This document shows, in pieces, positions 34,540 to 44,837 of a stretch of 64,000 nucleotides of DNA. A program made the position numbers and the translations under genes. The DNA lies in contig NC_081541.1 of the NCBI RefSeq assembly GCF_901000735.1, positions 24,863,743 through 24,927,742 of the forward strand, written 5' to 3'. A model generated the notes under the pieces. It was not told the origin of the DNA. It searched no databases and saw only the letters and a program-made list of their open reading frames with translations. The stretch is from Corylus avellana (Eukaryota; Streptophyta; Magnoliopsida; Fagales; Betulaceae). How positions within the stretch are numbered: position 1 is the stretch's first letter; the number at the start of each line of letters is the position of its first letter.

Positions 34540-37500
34540 ATGGATAGGAGTTGGATGCGGAAAAGTACTCGATGTTCAGAGCGATTTCAAAAAGGTGTGG
34601 AAGAATTCATGGGAATGGCAGTTAAATCAGTTGATTCACGTGATATGACAAAGTGTCCATGCTGTGATTGTGCAAATCGATATTATTCTCATATTAGCGA
34701 GGTGAAGGGTCACTTGTATATGAATGGATTTACTCCGACATACACTAGATGGATATTTCACGGGGAAGAAGATCATTTTACGGAAAATACTTCTACAAAC
34801 ATGCACACACATACAAGTGAAATGATGGAGGAGGTTGATGCAGTTGAAGAATTGTTAGACAATGTATGTATGGGGACATTTGTTGATGCTAACATCGGAG
34901 AATCCTCTACTTCACAGGGCCCCACAACTGATAATCACGAACAAACAAGCTCCTTCTACCAATTTTGGGAAGATGGTTTACGAGAACTTTATCCAGGCTG
35001 CAAGAAATTTACACAAATTGCTTTTATACTGAAGATGCTTCATATAAAGGCGTTTTGCAACATGAGTAACAAGGCGTTTGATATGATGATTGACTTGATA
35101 AAGACGGCCCTCCCAGATGGAGAGACATTGCCACGCTCGTATAGAGAAGCAATACAGTTTAGGCGACACTTGGGATTCGGTTACGATAAGATACACGCAT
35201 GCAAGAATGGTTGTGTGCTTTTTTGGAAAGAACATGCAGACAAAGTGGTATGCCCAAAGTGCAACAATTCAAGATGGATTGATGGCAAAGGCAGAAAAAG
35301 TAATATTCCTCAAAAGGTCTTACGGTATTTCCCAATAAAATCGAGGTTACAACGGTTGTTTATGACAAAAGAAATGGCCAAGGAAATGCGGTGGCACAAA
35401 GAAGGTCGAGAAGATGATGGCAATACTCTCAGACACCCCGCCGATTCTATTGTATGGAAAGAGTTTGATAAAAGACATGAGTGGTTTGCAAGTGATTCCC
35501 GCAACGTGCGGCTTGGCTTAGCAAGTGATGGTTTCAACCCATATGGTAATATGAGTACAACATATAGCATATGGGCAGTAATGTTAACGGTGTACAATCT
35601 CCCTCCGTGGATGTGTATGAAGAGTCCAAATTTGATGTTGCCCCTTATTATCCCAGGGCCTTCAGATCCTGGAAAGAATATTGATGTATATTTGCGGCCA
35701 TTGGTTGATGACTTGAAAGATTTATGGAATGAAGGCATACGCGTGTATGATGCATCAAAGAAAGAGACATTTCAATTGCATGCGACATTACTATGGACTA
35801 TAAATGATTTTCCTGCATATGGAAAATTATCTGGGTGGTCTACAATTGGAAAGCTTGCATATCCAGTATGTAATAAGGATACATCGTTCAGGTATTTGAA
35901 GTATGGGCATAAGGTGTGCTTCATGTGTCATCGTCGGTGGCTTCCTCAAGAGCATCCATGGCGCAAAATAGGAGATTTGTTCGATGGTACAGAGGAGCAT
36001 AGATTGCAACCTGAAGAATTGTCTGAAAGTCAATTGTTGAAACAGCTAAGAGATGCTGAGGGTTTGCAATTTGGAAAAACAAGCGGGAGAAAGAGAAAGA
36101 ACACAGATGTTGTGTTGAATTGGAAGAAGGGAAGTATTTTCTTTGAGTTGCCTTACTGGTCAAGCTTGAAACTACGTCATAATTTAGAAGTATTTTCTTT
36201 GAGTTGCCTTGCTGGTCCCGTACAAAACCGTTGGATGTATCCGTTCGAAAGAGAACTTGGAAGATATAAGAAGTGGACGCGTAACAAAGCGCGTCCAGAG
36301 GGGTCTATTGTCGAGTGTTACTTAGCTGAGGAGAGCTTGACCTTCTGTTCTAGGTACCTTCGGGGGATTGAGACAAGATGGAACCGTGAACGGAGAAATG
36401 TTGACGTTGATGTTGTAGAAATGAGCCAGCGCTTGGATGTGTTCTCCCAACGAGTTCGGCCGTTAGGAGCAGCTAAATTAGTAACACTGGATGCTAATTA
36501 TTTTGCTAGGGCACGATGGTATGTGCTTACCAATTGTAACGAAACGGCCTCATATTTGGAGTAAGTTTAGTAATGGCCTTTGTGTTTTACTTGTTACGAC
36601 ATGTTATAATTGTAGGGTTGATGATCATTTACCAATACGTTTATTTTTCATGCAGTGAACATTATAATATGATCAAAAGAGAAGGCGGCCGTGACATTGA
36701 TAAAAAGCATGAAGCTAACTTTGAACGTTGGTTCCATAAACGCTTATACAATAGTGGGCGTACTGCAGCCAATGACTCAAAACACTTATATGATCTTGCA
36801 TGTGGGCCTGATCGTCATGTTAGATCGTATAGAGGTTGCATCGTGAATGGGGTTAGGTATCACACAAAAGAATGTGCAGAAACTCGTACTACTCAGAACA
36901 GTGGTGTTTCTGTTTCAGGTGAGGACGAAACCTCAATAACGGAGTATTATGGTGAGTTAAAAAATATTTTAGAGTTACGTTACCCTGGCCAAAATCTCGT
37001 GTACTTGTTTGAGTGTGATTGGTGGGACACTGGGAGTGCAACAGGAGTACGAATGGACCAAGGCTTCACGATTGTGAATACTTCTCGTAAATGGTGTGAA
37101 TCCGACCCGTTCATCTTAGCTTGTCAAGCTTCGCAAGTGTTTTACTTGGATGATCCCAAATTGGGTGGTAATTGGAAAGTGGTGCAGAAGTGGATCAATA
37201 GAGACATCTATGATATTCCAACAGTACAAAAGGGAGATAATACAGAAGATGACCAAAGACTCCGTGATGACGTATACCAGGAAGGTGAATGTGTTGGGGG
37301 TAATATGGTCTTTGTTGATGAAGCGAATGTTGAAGCCTCCACTCAATTACGTAGAGATGATGCGACAATAGCAATTGACGAATTATATATTCAACTTGAT
37401 GCAAGCATGTTTGCCAACGATAACTTGCCGGACGAGGACCATTATACAAACTTTGATGACGAAGAGGAGTTATGTAGCGACAACGATATAGACTCTGAAC

Positions 37501-37586
37501 ACGAAGAGGACTCTGAACACGAACAATCATCTTCAAGTAATAGTGCTACAGATTCTGAATATGAATCTGATGATGAAATGTGTTGA
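34540..37586 (+). CDS. CACTA tnpD-like transposase, two exons, internal deletion
   Basis: Exon 1 (34540-36560) begins MDRSWMRKSTRCSERFQKGV, the transposase-associated domain with CPCCDC. Transposase_21 follows: DGETLPRSYREAIQFRRHLG, the CPKCNNSRW zinc-like motif, then IWAVMLTVYNLPPWMCMKSP and RYLKYGHKVCFMCHRRWL. Near 36180 the usual 'LRHNLDVMHIEKN' region and most of DUF4218 are missing. The frame goes from KLRHNLEV straight to VQNRWMYPFERELGRYKKW, and a 30-bp duplication flanks the join. Exon 2 (36656-37586, after a GT-AG intron) reads EHYNMIKREGGRD and a DUF4216 domain (YYGELKNILELRYPGQNLVY) and ends in an acidic Ser-rich tail. Splicing changes the E-stop at 36561 to LDEHY. The frame is open, but the deletion probably abolishes catalysis. 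Symbol tnpD is by analogy with maize En/Spm. Confidence 0.85.
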
Positions 37587-37647
37587 ACACATAAGCTCAA
37601 ATTTGGTGTAAGTACAAAGTGTATTAGCATATTTAATGAAATTGATG

Positions 37648-37648
<1 letters not shown>

Positions 37649-37693
<45 letters not shown>
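37649..37693. repeat. (CT)n(AT)n compound microsatellite
   Basis: About eleven CT then eleven TA/AT dinucleotides between the tnpD stop and the tnpA start. Confidence 0.95.
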
Positions 37694-37827
37694 TGTGGTG
37701 TTTTTATTTTTATTTTTTACTAGCATGATTATTGTATGTTTGTCAAAAATATTGAACATGCTATATGGTTATAAATTGACTAATATAATTTTGTGGTTTT
37801 TGACTTGTTAGCAGATGGATCATAACA

Positions 37828-39780
37828 ATGACAACAACAGGACGCAAACGTGTTCCAGCAGCACGAGGCCGAGGCCGAGGCCAAGGTCAAGGTCGGGGCC
37901 TTATTGACGAGCATGAGAATCCGACTCTCAATTCTGGGTTTGGTGGTACAGATATGCAAGTGTCGCCCTCGCCCCCCCCTCCTCCTCGAGTCAGTGGATG
38001 GGCATCCTTCGCATGAGTCTAATAATCCTATTCACTCAGTGGTAGGATTGGATTCACAGGGAGCCGCCCCTACTGCATCTTGTAAGTTCATGAATTTTAT
38101 GTTTATGAACTGTTATTTTTGTATTATTTTGGTTTGTTATAGACATTTGACAATATATTTTTCCAAATATAACTTACTACGTTACCATGTTTTGCGTAAC
38201 AGCTACCACGTCTGTCAGAAGTGTAAGGGGTAAGGCCAAGTGTAAGAAGTTGAGTGACCACGTACTTAAGCATGGTCCCTTAGTGCTAAACATCCCAAAT
38301 AGACACCGGGCACCTGTAGGCGAGAATGCATCATGGTTTGCAAGCAAGATTGGGGAGATTATTCGTAACATGTGCGAACTCCAGCACGGTGAATGGAAAA
38401 AGGTCCCAGCTGAAGAAAAGAACAAGTTGTTGTTTCATGTTCAGGTATGAATATCAATGTAATGTTTAATAATATGTTTCGTATGGAAAATTAATGTGAC
38501 ACATTTTTTACCATTGTTTTCTTATCTATTATGTATCAGTCAAACTTCGCACTGAATATGGAACGATACGAGCACATCAAAGCTGTTGAACATAAATTGG
38601 GTCGTGCATATGCTAGGCTTCGTTCGAACTTGTATAGGGACCATTACAAGAAATATTTTGACGGCATTGATAAAGACGATGATGAGGGGATTGCCAAGGC
38701 TAAGGCTATTGGGAGGGAAAACGTGCCAGCAGGGTATGGTCCTCAACAGTGGAACCTAATATGTGACTCATTTGATGACGGTAAATGGAAGGTAAATATA
38801 TATTATTATACTGATTAGAATATTCAAATTGATATAATTTGCATGCACTTGAAGACATTTTATGAATAATTTTGTTTTTTTTTTTCTTTCCAAATTTCAT
38901 AGAAAAAGTCTAAACGAAATATAAAAAACAGAAGCAAATTGGAAACAAAGCACATAGCTGGGACTTGTTCATTTGTCAACGCCATTTACAAAAAAGTAAG
39001 TATCTCGTACTATAATTTAATGAAAGTAACGTTATTTAGTGTAAACTATGATTATATGTATTATGTGTAGGAACAAGAAACAAAAGTGAAGCCTAATCCT
39101 GTTGAACTATATGAGGCTACCCATACAAGAAAAAAGGATAAACAGTTTGTTAACGACAAATGCAAAAGTCTATATGTAAGTAACTGTTTACGCTCCGATC
39201 ATTAAGTTGATTAGTGAAGAACATGAATAGTAAACTTGCATGAAGTATATATTAAACTAAGGCCAACTAGGACTTGTGCAGCTTCAAATGCAAGAATTAA
39301 CAACCAGTGAGGCCTTAGAGGAAGGCAATGTGGAGGGAACAAGTGTGGATGACCGAATGCAAGAAATAGTCACACAAGTACTAGGGGGCCGACGAGCTGG
39401 GCACGTTAGAGGAATGGGATGCAGTCTTATTCCTACCCCTTTAAGAACATCTCAAGCATTCACCCACTTCGACAACCACGATGAGTGTAGGAAAAGACAA
39501 GAAGATACTCAAAGCGAGCTTTAACAGACTAGAATCGAACTTCATCAGTACAGGGAGAATTTGCAAGCCAACGTTGAGGAAACGAACAAATTGAAAGCCA
39601 CTGTTGGGTTCTTAATGTCACGTATTGGAGGGTTAGTGAAACTCTACCTATGCATTAATTTTACAAAAACACACATACTAAGTAATCGTTAAAAAGCTTA
39701 TTGATCATTATATGAAATTTTATTCTCTTAGGTCTGGAGGGAGCTTGCTTGGAGGTGCATCAAGTGAAGCCAACAATTGA
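37828..39780 (+). pseudogene. CACTA tnpA-like gene (Transposase_24 type), seven exons, two lesions
   Basis: Exons by splice consensus: 37828-38081, 38203-38444, 38540-38791, 38903-38995, 39071-39175, 39282-39631, 39732-39780. Exon 1 encodes an Arg/Gly-rich start (MTTTGRKRVPAARGRGRGQG) but needs a frameshift near 37940 to reach the frame that splices into exon 2. Exons 2-5 give VRGKAKCKKLSDHVLKHGPL, NMERYEHIKAVEHKLGRAYA, KHIAGTCSFVNAIYKK and KPNPVELYEATHTRKKDKQF, the conserved Transposase_24 pattern. Exon 6 has a TAA at 39522 before the terminal coiled coil (YRENLQANVEETNKLKATVG). In En/Spm, TNPA binds the subterminal repeats; here two repeat classes are present at 41573-42640. Confidence 0.75.
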
Positions 39781-40263
39781 GGGAGCTTTGGAATAACTTT
39801 ATTTAGGATGTACTCTTTGATAGCATCTATTTGTGATATATTTTTTGATACTATGTATTTGGATAGTTGTTGGTACTTTCTATTTGCTAATGTGTATTTG
39901 ACTATTTGTTGATCGTGATCTGTTTGGTAATGTATATTTGTTGGTACTTTTTATTTGGTTTATATTATATTAAGATATTCGCAAAATTTTTGGTTCAACA
40001 ACTTTTGAGTTAGTAAATCTCCCTTGACATGGTTATCAAGGTTAAAGAACTTTGAGTAAACAATGCAAGGGAGTAATAATATCTTTCTAAATTTTATTTT
40101 TAAGTGTATGCATGATGACAAGAGTACAAGAAAGTTAAACCACCCAAGCAGGTTCTCGCTTTAATATATTTCATGAAGAAACACATTTTTAGTATCTCTT
40201 TCTCTATCATTTTGGGTTTCATTTTCATTGTCTTTGATATTATATATTGGTTCATTGTGGTAG
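39781..40263. other. Non-coding, AT-rich, inside the CACTA element
   Basis: It follows the tnpA stop with 'tattt(g)gatagttgttggtac'-type imperfect repeats. No gene. Confidence 0.5.
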
Positions 40264-40311
40264 ATTACTCAAATTGCTTATGAGGATGAATTGGCAAGGA
40301 AGAGAATGCAG
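40264..40311 (+). pseudogene. Probable ATAD3-type AAA ATPase exon fragment
   Basis: After an AG acceptor ('gtggtag') the 16 codons read ITQIAYEDELARKRMQ. YEDELARKRMQ is a highly conserved string in the N-terminal coiled-coil part of ATAD3-like mitochondrial AAA ATPases of plants. The following bases are ATAAGT, one change from a GTAAGT donor. The identification rests on 11 residues, so it is moderate. It sits inside the CACTA element, upstream of the phosphofructokinase exons. Confidence 0.5.
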
Positions 40312-40691
40312 ATAAGTACTTTATTTTGGGTTTTGGAATTTTGCTGCCCATGAATTGTAAAACATATATTTAATAGTTTTCTCCCTTGGCAGGTTGGTTA
40401 ATGGGGCAGTTCTCACATATTTTTTATGATTTTGATGAGGTTAGTCATTTTGAGTTATGTTTCTTGTGGGCATTTAGATTAGTTTGATTATTTCATATAT
40501 TAATTGATTCATCAAACAATGTTGTTGTGTACTTAAACATAAATGCAATGTTTCTTATAGAGGTATTCTACGTGCATTTTATATGCCCATGCATGGAGTT
40601 ATGTTTCTCCGGATAAGTTTTCCTGCTGAATTCTTTTAGTGTTGGTTTCTTCATAGTGAACTTTTTTTTTTGGCCTCAATCTTGTTATTAG

Positions 40692-41285
40692 GCGCACAAT
40701 GCTTATCATGGTGTTGGCATTGTGAAATTGATGGGCCGTAGCAGTAGATATATAGCTATGCATGCATCCCTAGCTAGTGGACAAATTGACATATGTTTGA
40801 TTCATGAGGTACTTATTACTAGCAATTAATTGGATAGTTATCTTTGTGAGCTGTTACTGATTCTACTGATATGCACATCTAAGGTATCTTTTAATTTGCA
40901 CGGGCCTCATGGTGTTTTGAGTCATCTGAAATACCTGATTGAGACAAAGGGTTCGGCTGTTATTTGTGTCGCAGAGGGAGCACGGCAGGTGAGTTACGTA
41001 AGGAATTCATATTTTCGCTTTTGGGTTGAATACTATTAATTGATCAGGTGATTTAAATTGTGCAGTTCTTTTTTGGCTTCATGAAATACTGTGAAAAACT
41101 GCCTGTGTTCATTTCATTGCATTGCATAGATCTTATAACTTCTTCATTATATTTTTCCCCAAGATGAAGAGTAAAATTCAGTATGTTATTGTTTTTTGAT
41201 GCAGAATTTTATTCAGAAAACTAATGCTAAAGATGCGTCTGGGAACATTGTATTTGGAGATTTCGGTGTCCACATTCAACAAGAG
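40692..41285 (+). pseudogene. ATP-dependent 6-phosphofructokinase, three-exon fragment captured by CACTA
   Basis: Exon a (40692-40808) encodes AHNAYHGVGIVKLMGRSS and YIAMHASLASGQIDICLIHE. Exon b (40884-40988) encodes VSFNLHGPHGVLSHLKYLIE and KGSAVICVAEGARQ. Exon c (41205-41285) encodes NFIQKTNAKDASGNIVFGDF and GVHIQQE. These are contiguous exons of the C-terminal half of plant PFKs, including the substrate-binding KLMGR segment. All boundaries have GT-AG sites and all three frames are intact and mutually in phase. The catalytic N-terminal half and the C-terminus are missing, so no enzyme is made. The fragment is in the same orientation as the transposase genes and within the element's borders. 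Substitutions such as KLMGRSSRYIAM (usually GRYSGFIAM or GRSSGFIAM) suggest relaxed selection. Confidence 0.88.
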
Positions 41286-41572
41286 GTTGGTGGTTGTATT
41301 TTGACTAATTTCATGTGGTCTTCATCTCTCCATGACTCTTGAGACAAGTTAAGTGGGTTGATAAATAATGAGCTGACTAAAAGTCTAATTTTTAACATCA
41401 TTGATATGTGTTGCATGGATAAGAATGGACTGCAGTTTGGCGTTTTAGTTGTCATTTGTCACTCTACAAATATGATATATTTTAAGCCATCAAGATCTTA
41501 CTCTATTAGTGACTCTTTTTGCTGACTGATGATTTGTGTGAATTGTTGCACTTGAACTGGAAATCATTAGAA

Positions 41573-41930
41573 AACCTACTGCTGTTGCGATCGATCGCAC
41601 TGGGAGTGCGATCGATCCCAAAATTTCGAAAACCTACTGATGCTACGATCGATCGCACTTGGAGTGCGATCGATCGCAATTTTCCGAAAACCTACTGATG
41701 CTGCGATCGATCGCACTTGGAGTGCGATCGATCCCAAAATTTCGAAAACCTACTGATGCGATCGATCGATTGAGTGCGATCGATCTCCAAATTTTGAAAA
41801 CCTACTGATGATGCGATCGATCGCACACAAGTGTGCGATCGCGAGGGTCGCAAAGTGGTTTCTCCAAATTTTGAAAACCTACTGATGCTGCGATCGATCG
41901 CACACAAGTTTGCGATCGATCGTATTTTTT
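41573..41930. repeat. CACTA subterminal repeats with GCGATCGATCGC palindromes
   Basis: About six tandem units of roughly 60 bp each contain 'gcgatcgatcgcac', a short spacer (ttggagt or acaagt), 'gcgatcgatc', then 'aaaacctactgatg'. The palindromic motif matches the contig start at 33457-33530, placing both at the ends of one element. Confidence 0.85.
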
Positions 41931-42647
41931 TTTTTGTTTTAGGACCATTAGGGTCGACAATTGTCGACCCTAATGGTCAACTAATCAGCGTCTACTTCAA
42001 AGTGGACGCTGATAGTCAATTTTTTTTTAATATTTTTGGACCATTAGCGTCCACAACTGTGGACGCTAATGGTCAACTATTAGCGTCGACTAATTCTTTT
42101 GTGTACATCATCTTTAGAGTCAAACACATGTATCTTTTAGGGTCGATAAAGTGGACGCTAAAAGTCATCATTAGGGTCGACTCTAAGTGGACGCTGATAG
42201 TTAGTTTTTTTTTAATTTTTTAGGACCATTAGCGTCCACTTTTGTGGACGCTAATGGTTTAACTATCAGCGTCCACTTTGATTTGGACGCTAATAGTTAT
42301 TATTATTATTTTTTTAAAAGGGCCATTAGGGTCCATAAAGTCGACCCTAATGGTTAACTAAAAGTGGACGCTATTGCTTGACTATTAGGGTCGACTTTCG
42401 CTTCCGTTTACATCATCTTTAGGGTCCAAACATTGTGACTTTTAGGGGCGATAAAGTGGACGCTAAAAGTGATCATTAGGGTCGACTTTTAAGTGGACCC
42501 TGATAATCAGACATTTGATCATTAGGGTCGGACTATTAGGGTCGACACTTTTAGGGTCGAAAAGTGGACGCTGTTGGCAACAGCGTCCACTTTAGGGTCT
42601 TTAGGGGCGACTTAAAGTCGCCCCTAAAGACCTAATTTCTTGTAGTG
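41931..42647. repeat. CACTA subterminal repeats (gtggacgcta / ttagggtcgac)
   Basis: More than twenty direct and inverted copies of 'gtggacgctaa' and 'ccattagggtcgac' lie between the GATC-rich repeats and the TGTAGTG terminus. Several form local hairpins, for example 'ttagggtcgacaattgtcgaccctaa'-type palindromes near 41950. They are candidate TNPA binding sites. Confidence 0.85.
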
Positions 42648-43279
42648 ATCTTATTTATACTCAAATGTTTACAACGGAGATTAGAGAAGAAAGTATACAA
42701 ATGGAAAGGTCAAATTTTTTTTTTATTTCCAGTTTCATTTTTAATTCTTCAATCTGTTATTCAGTGAAGCCCTACGTAGGGGAGAAAACTCAAACTAAAA
42801 GCATGAAAGAACAAAGGAAGGCCACCGAAGAAGAAGAAAATTTTTATAAAACAAGACAAGTGCTAGAAAAGCTAGATGCCTCTCACACCTTACATCATTC
42901 TTTTATATAGAAAAGTGGGAGACTACAAAACACAACACAATTACCTAAGACTTTACACTTCAGAAACACAAGTACCAATATAACAAAAGTACCAAAAACT
43001 TTAACAAGAAGACATAATACAAATTCCAAGTAAGGCTTATGTGTACGTATATGCACAAGAGCCTAATTTTATTTATAGGTGGCATAGTGGCATCTTCGTC
43101 ATGTGCAATGTGTCCACCACGCTTCTCGACGCCTTATATTATTGCTGTTAGCTATCAAAAACTCTTGTTTGCTTTTGCTGATTGAGTGTAAGCTGACAGA
43201 TTTTACTACTGATGGATTTGTTTTTTACAAGGTTTCACCAAGCTTCTGTCTAATCGTCAATCTTCCATAGTGTTGATTA

Positions 43280-44073
43280 AATTTGAATAATCTTCTTCGT
43301 CTAGAGAAGGTGAAGAAATAAAGCTTTGGCTGTCATCTAGCAAACGTAGGTATTCTATGTCATCAGCCAATAACTCCAGTTTATATGGTAGATCAAGATT
43401 CTTTCTTGTCACCATATTCTCAAGCAGCTTCTTCGTTTGTTCAATTTGTTCTTGACTCCGAGTTTAATCAATCGTAACTTCAATAAAAAGCTGCCTTCTA
43501 CCATTTGTTGTCATGAACTTTTTAAACGGTGAATTTCTAATTTCCTTTGCTTTATTGAAGAGAATAACTAGACTTTGAGCCCAATAGACCATATTCTTCA
43601 ACATAAGCAAGACTTAGAGTATTTTCCATATTTCTTTCTTCAAATTCTTCTTCATTAGAGGCCTTTAGTAACCATATTATATAAGGTTGAAAGAATTTTT
43701 CTCGGACTCTCCATCCCACTGAACTTGTTATCTAGAAGGTGAAATATTGGCCCCATTTTATGTTTTTTACTAGATAAGATAGCATAGTCTTTATCATAGT
43801 AGGAAACTGGCACCATTGTTCTGCTGATATGGCGTGAAAAATCACTTCATTAGTGACTCCCCATTTGATATCTTCAACGAACCATTCTTCATGACTGATG
43901 AGAATTGTCAGCTTCAGGATTCCTTCATGAAGATTAATTTTCTGATGGTTGCAATTTAAGATCGTTTTGATCTTGACTCCTTGTTCTTCAAGTTTTTCTT
44001 GAATTGTTTGAATGAAATCATGAGCAAGTAAACGTTTCACCTTTTCAAATAAAAGAATTCTCCTTGATGCCAC
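43280..44073 (-). pseudogene. Monomer U1' ORF, broken
   Basis: Same stop in place of Trp after GQYFTF and same downstream shifts as U1; only a few substitutions separate the two copies. Confidence 0.6.
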
Positions 44074-44318
44074 AATATGCCTATTATTGGCTTAAAAATG
44101 GCTAATGGTCTTTGACGCAATTACAAGTATATGGGTTTTACTACGGCTAATAATGAAACTACACACAACAATAATAATTAAGAAAATGATAAATTGGATA
44201 GAACAAAATAAACTGATATAGAAATATTTGTTGTAAAGAAAACGAACCATAAAAACTTGTTTATTGACTCTTGAAAGTAGTAATTTACAATGACCTTGAG
44301 AATTTTTGCAAGTAACTA

Positions 44319-44331
44319 GGCTCTGATACCA
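44319..44331 (-). promoter_or_regulatory. Primer-binding site, U1'/U2'
   Basis: TGGTATCAGAGCC on the minus strand, identical to 22905-22917. Confidence 0.8.
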
Positions 44332-44837
44332 TTTACGTAGGGGAGAAAACTCAAACTTAAAACATGAAGGAACAAAGGAAGGCTACGAAAGAAGAAGGAA
44401 ATTTTTACAAAACAAGACAAGTGCTGGAAAAGCTAGATGCCTTCCACAACTTACATCATTCTTTTATATGGAAAAGTGAGAGACTACAAAACACAGCACA
44501 ATCACCTAAGGCTTACAATACTTCAGAAACACAAGTACCAAAAACTTTAACAAAAAGACATAATACAAATTCCTAGCAAAGCTTATATGTACGTATTTGC
44601 ACAAGAGCCTTATTTTATTTGTAGGTAGCATAGTGGCATTTTCTTCATGTTCTATGTGTCCACTTCGCTTCTTGGTGCCTTTTAGTATTGCTGCTAGCTA
44701 TCAAAAACTCTTGTTTGCTTTTGGCTGACTGAGTTGAGCTCGTTGATTTTACTGTTGATGGATTTGTCTTTTACAAGGATCCACCAAACTTTTGTCTGAT
44801 CTTCAATCTTCCATAGCATTGATTAAATTGGAATATT

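Larger units (their letters stand above)
33457..42647 (+). mobile_element. Large CACTA (En/Spm) element carrying host gene exons
   Basis: The 3' terminus is exact: TTTCTTGTAGTG ends at 42647. The 5' terminus lies in the gap or is missing: the contig begins at 33457 inside 'gcgatcgatcgcag' repeats that match the 3' subterminal repeats at 41580-41930. In order on the plus strand are 5' subterminal repeats, a tnpD-like gene (34540-37586), a tnpA-like gene (37828-39780), an ATAD3-type exon (40264-40311), phosphofructokinase exons (40692-41285), and two classes of 3' subterminal repeats (41573-42640). At least 9.2 kb is present. Both transposase genes carry lesions, so autonomy is doubtful. Confidence 0.85.

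Noticed and set aside
34978..36163. Minus-strand frames across the tnpD gene
   Set aside because: They are shadows of the plus-strand transposase reading frame.
41580..41930. CRISPR-like array of evenly spaced palindromic repeats
   Set aside because: The sequence is plant DNA, the spacers are themselves near-identical, and the repeats sit at a CACTA terminus where subterminal repeats are expected.
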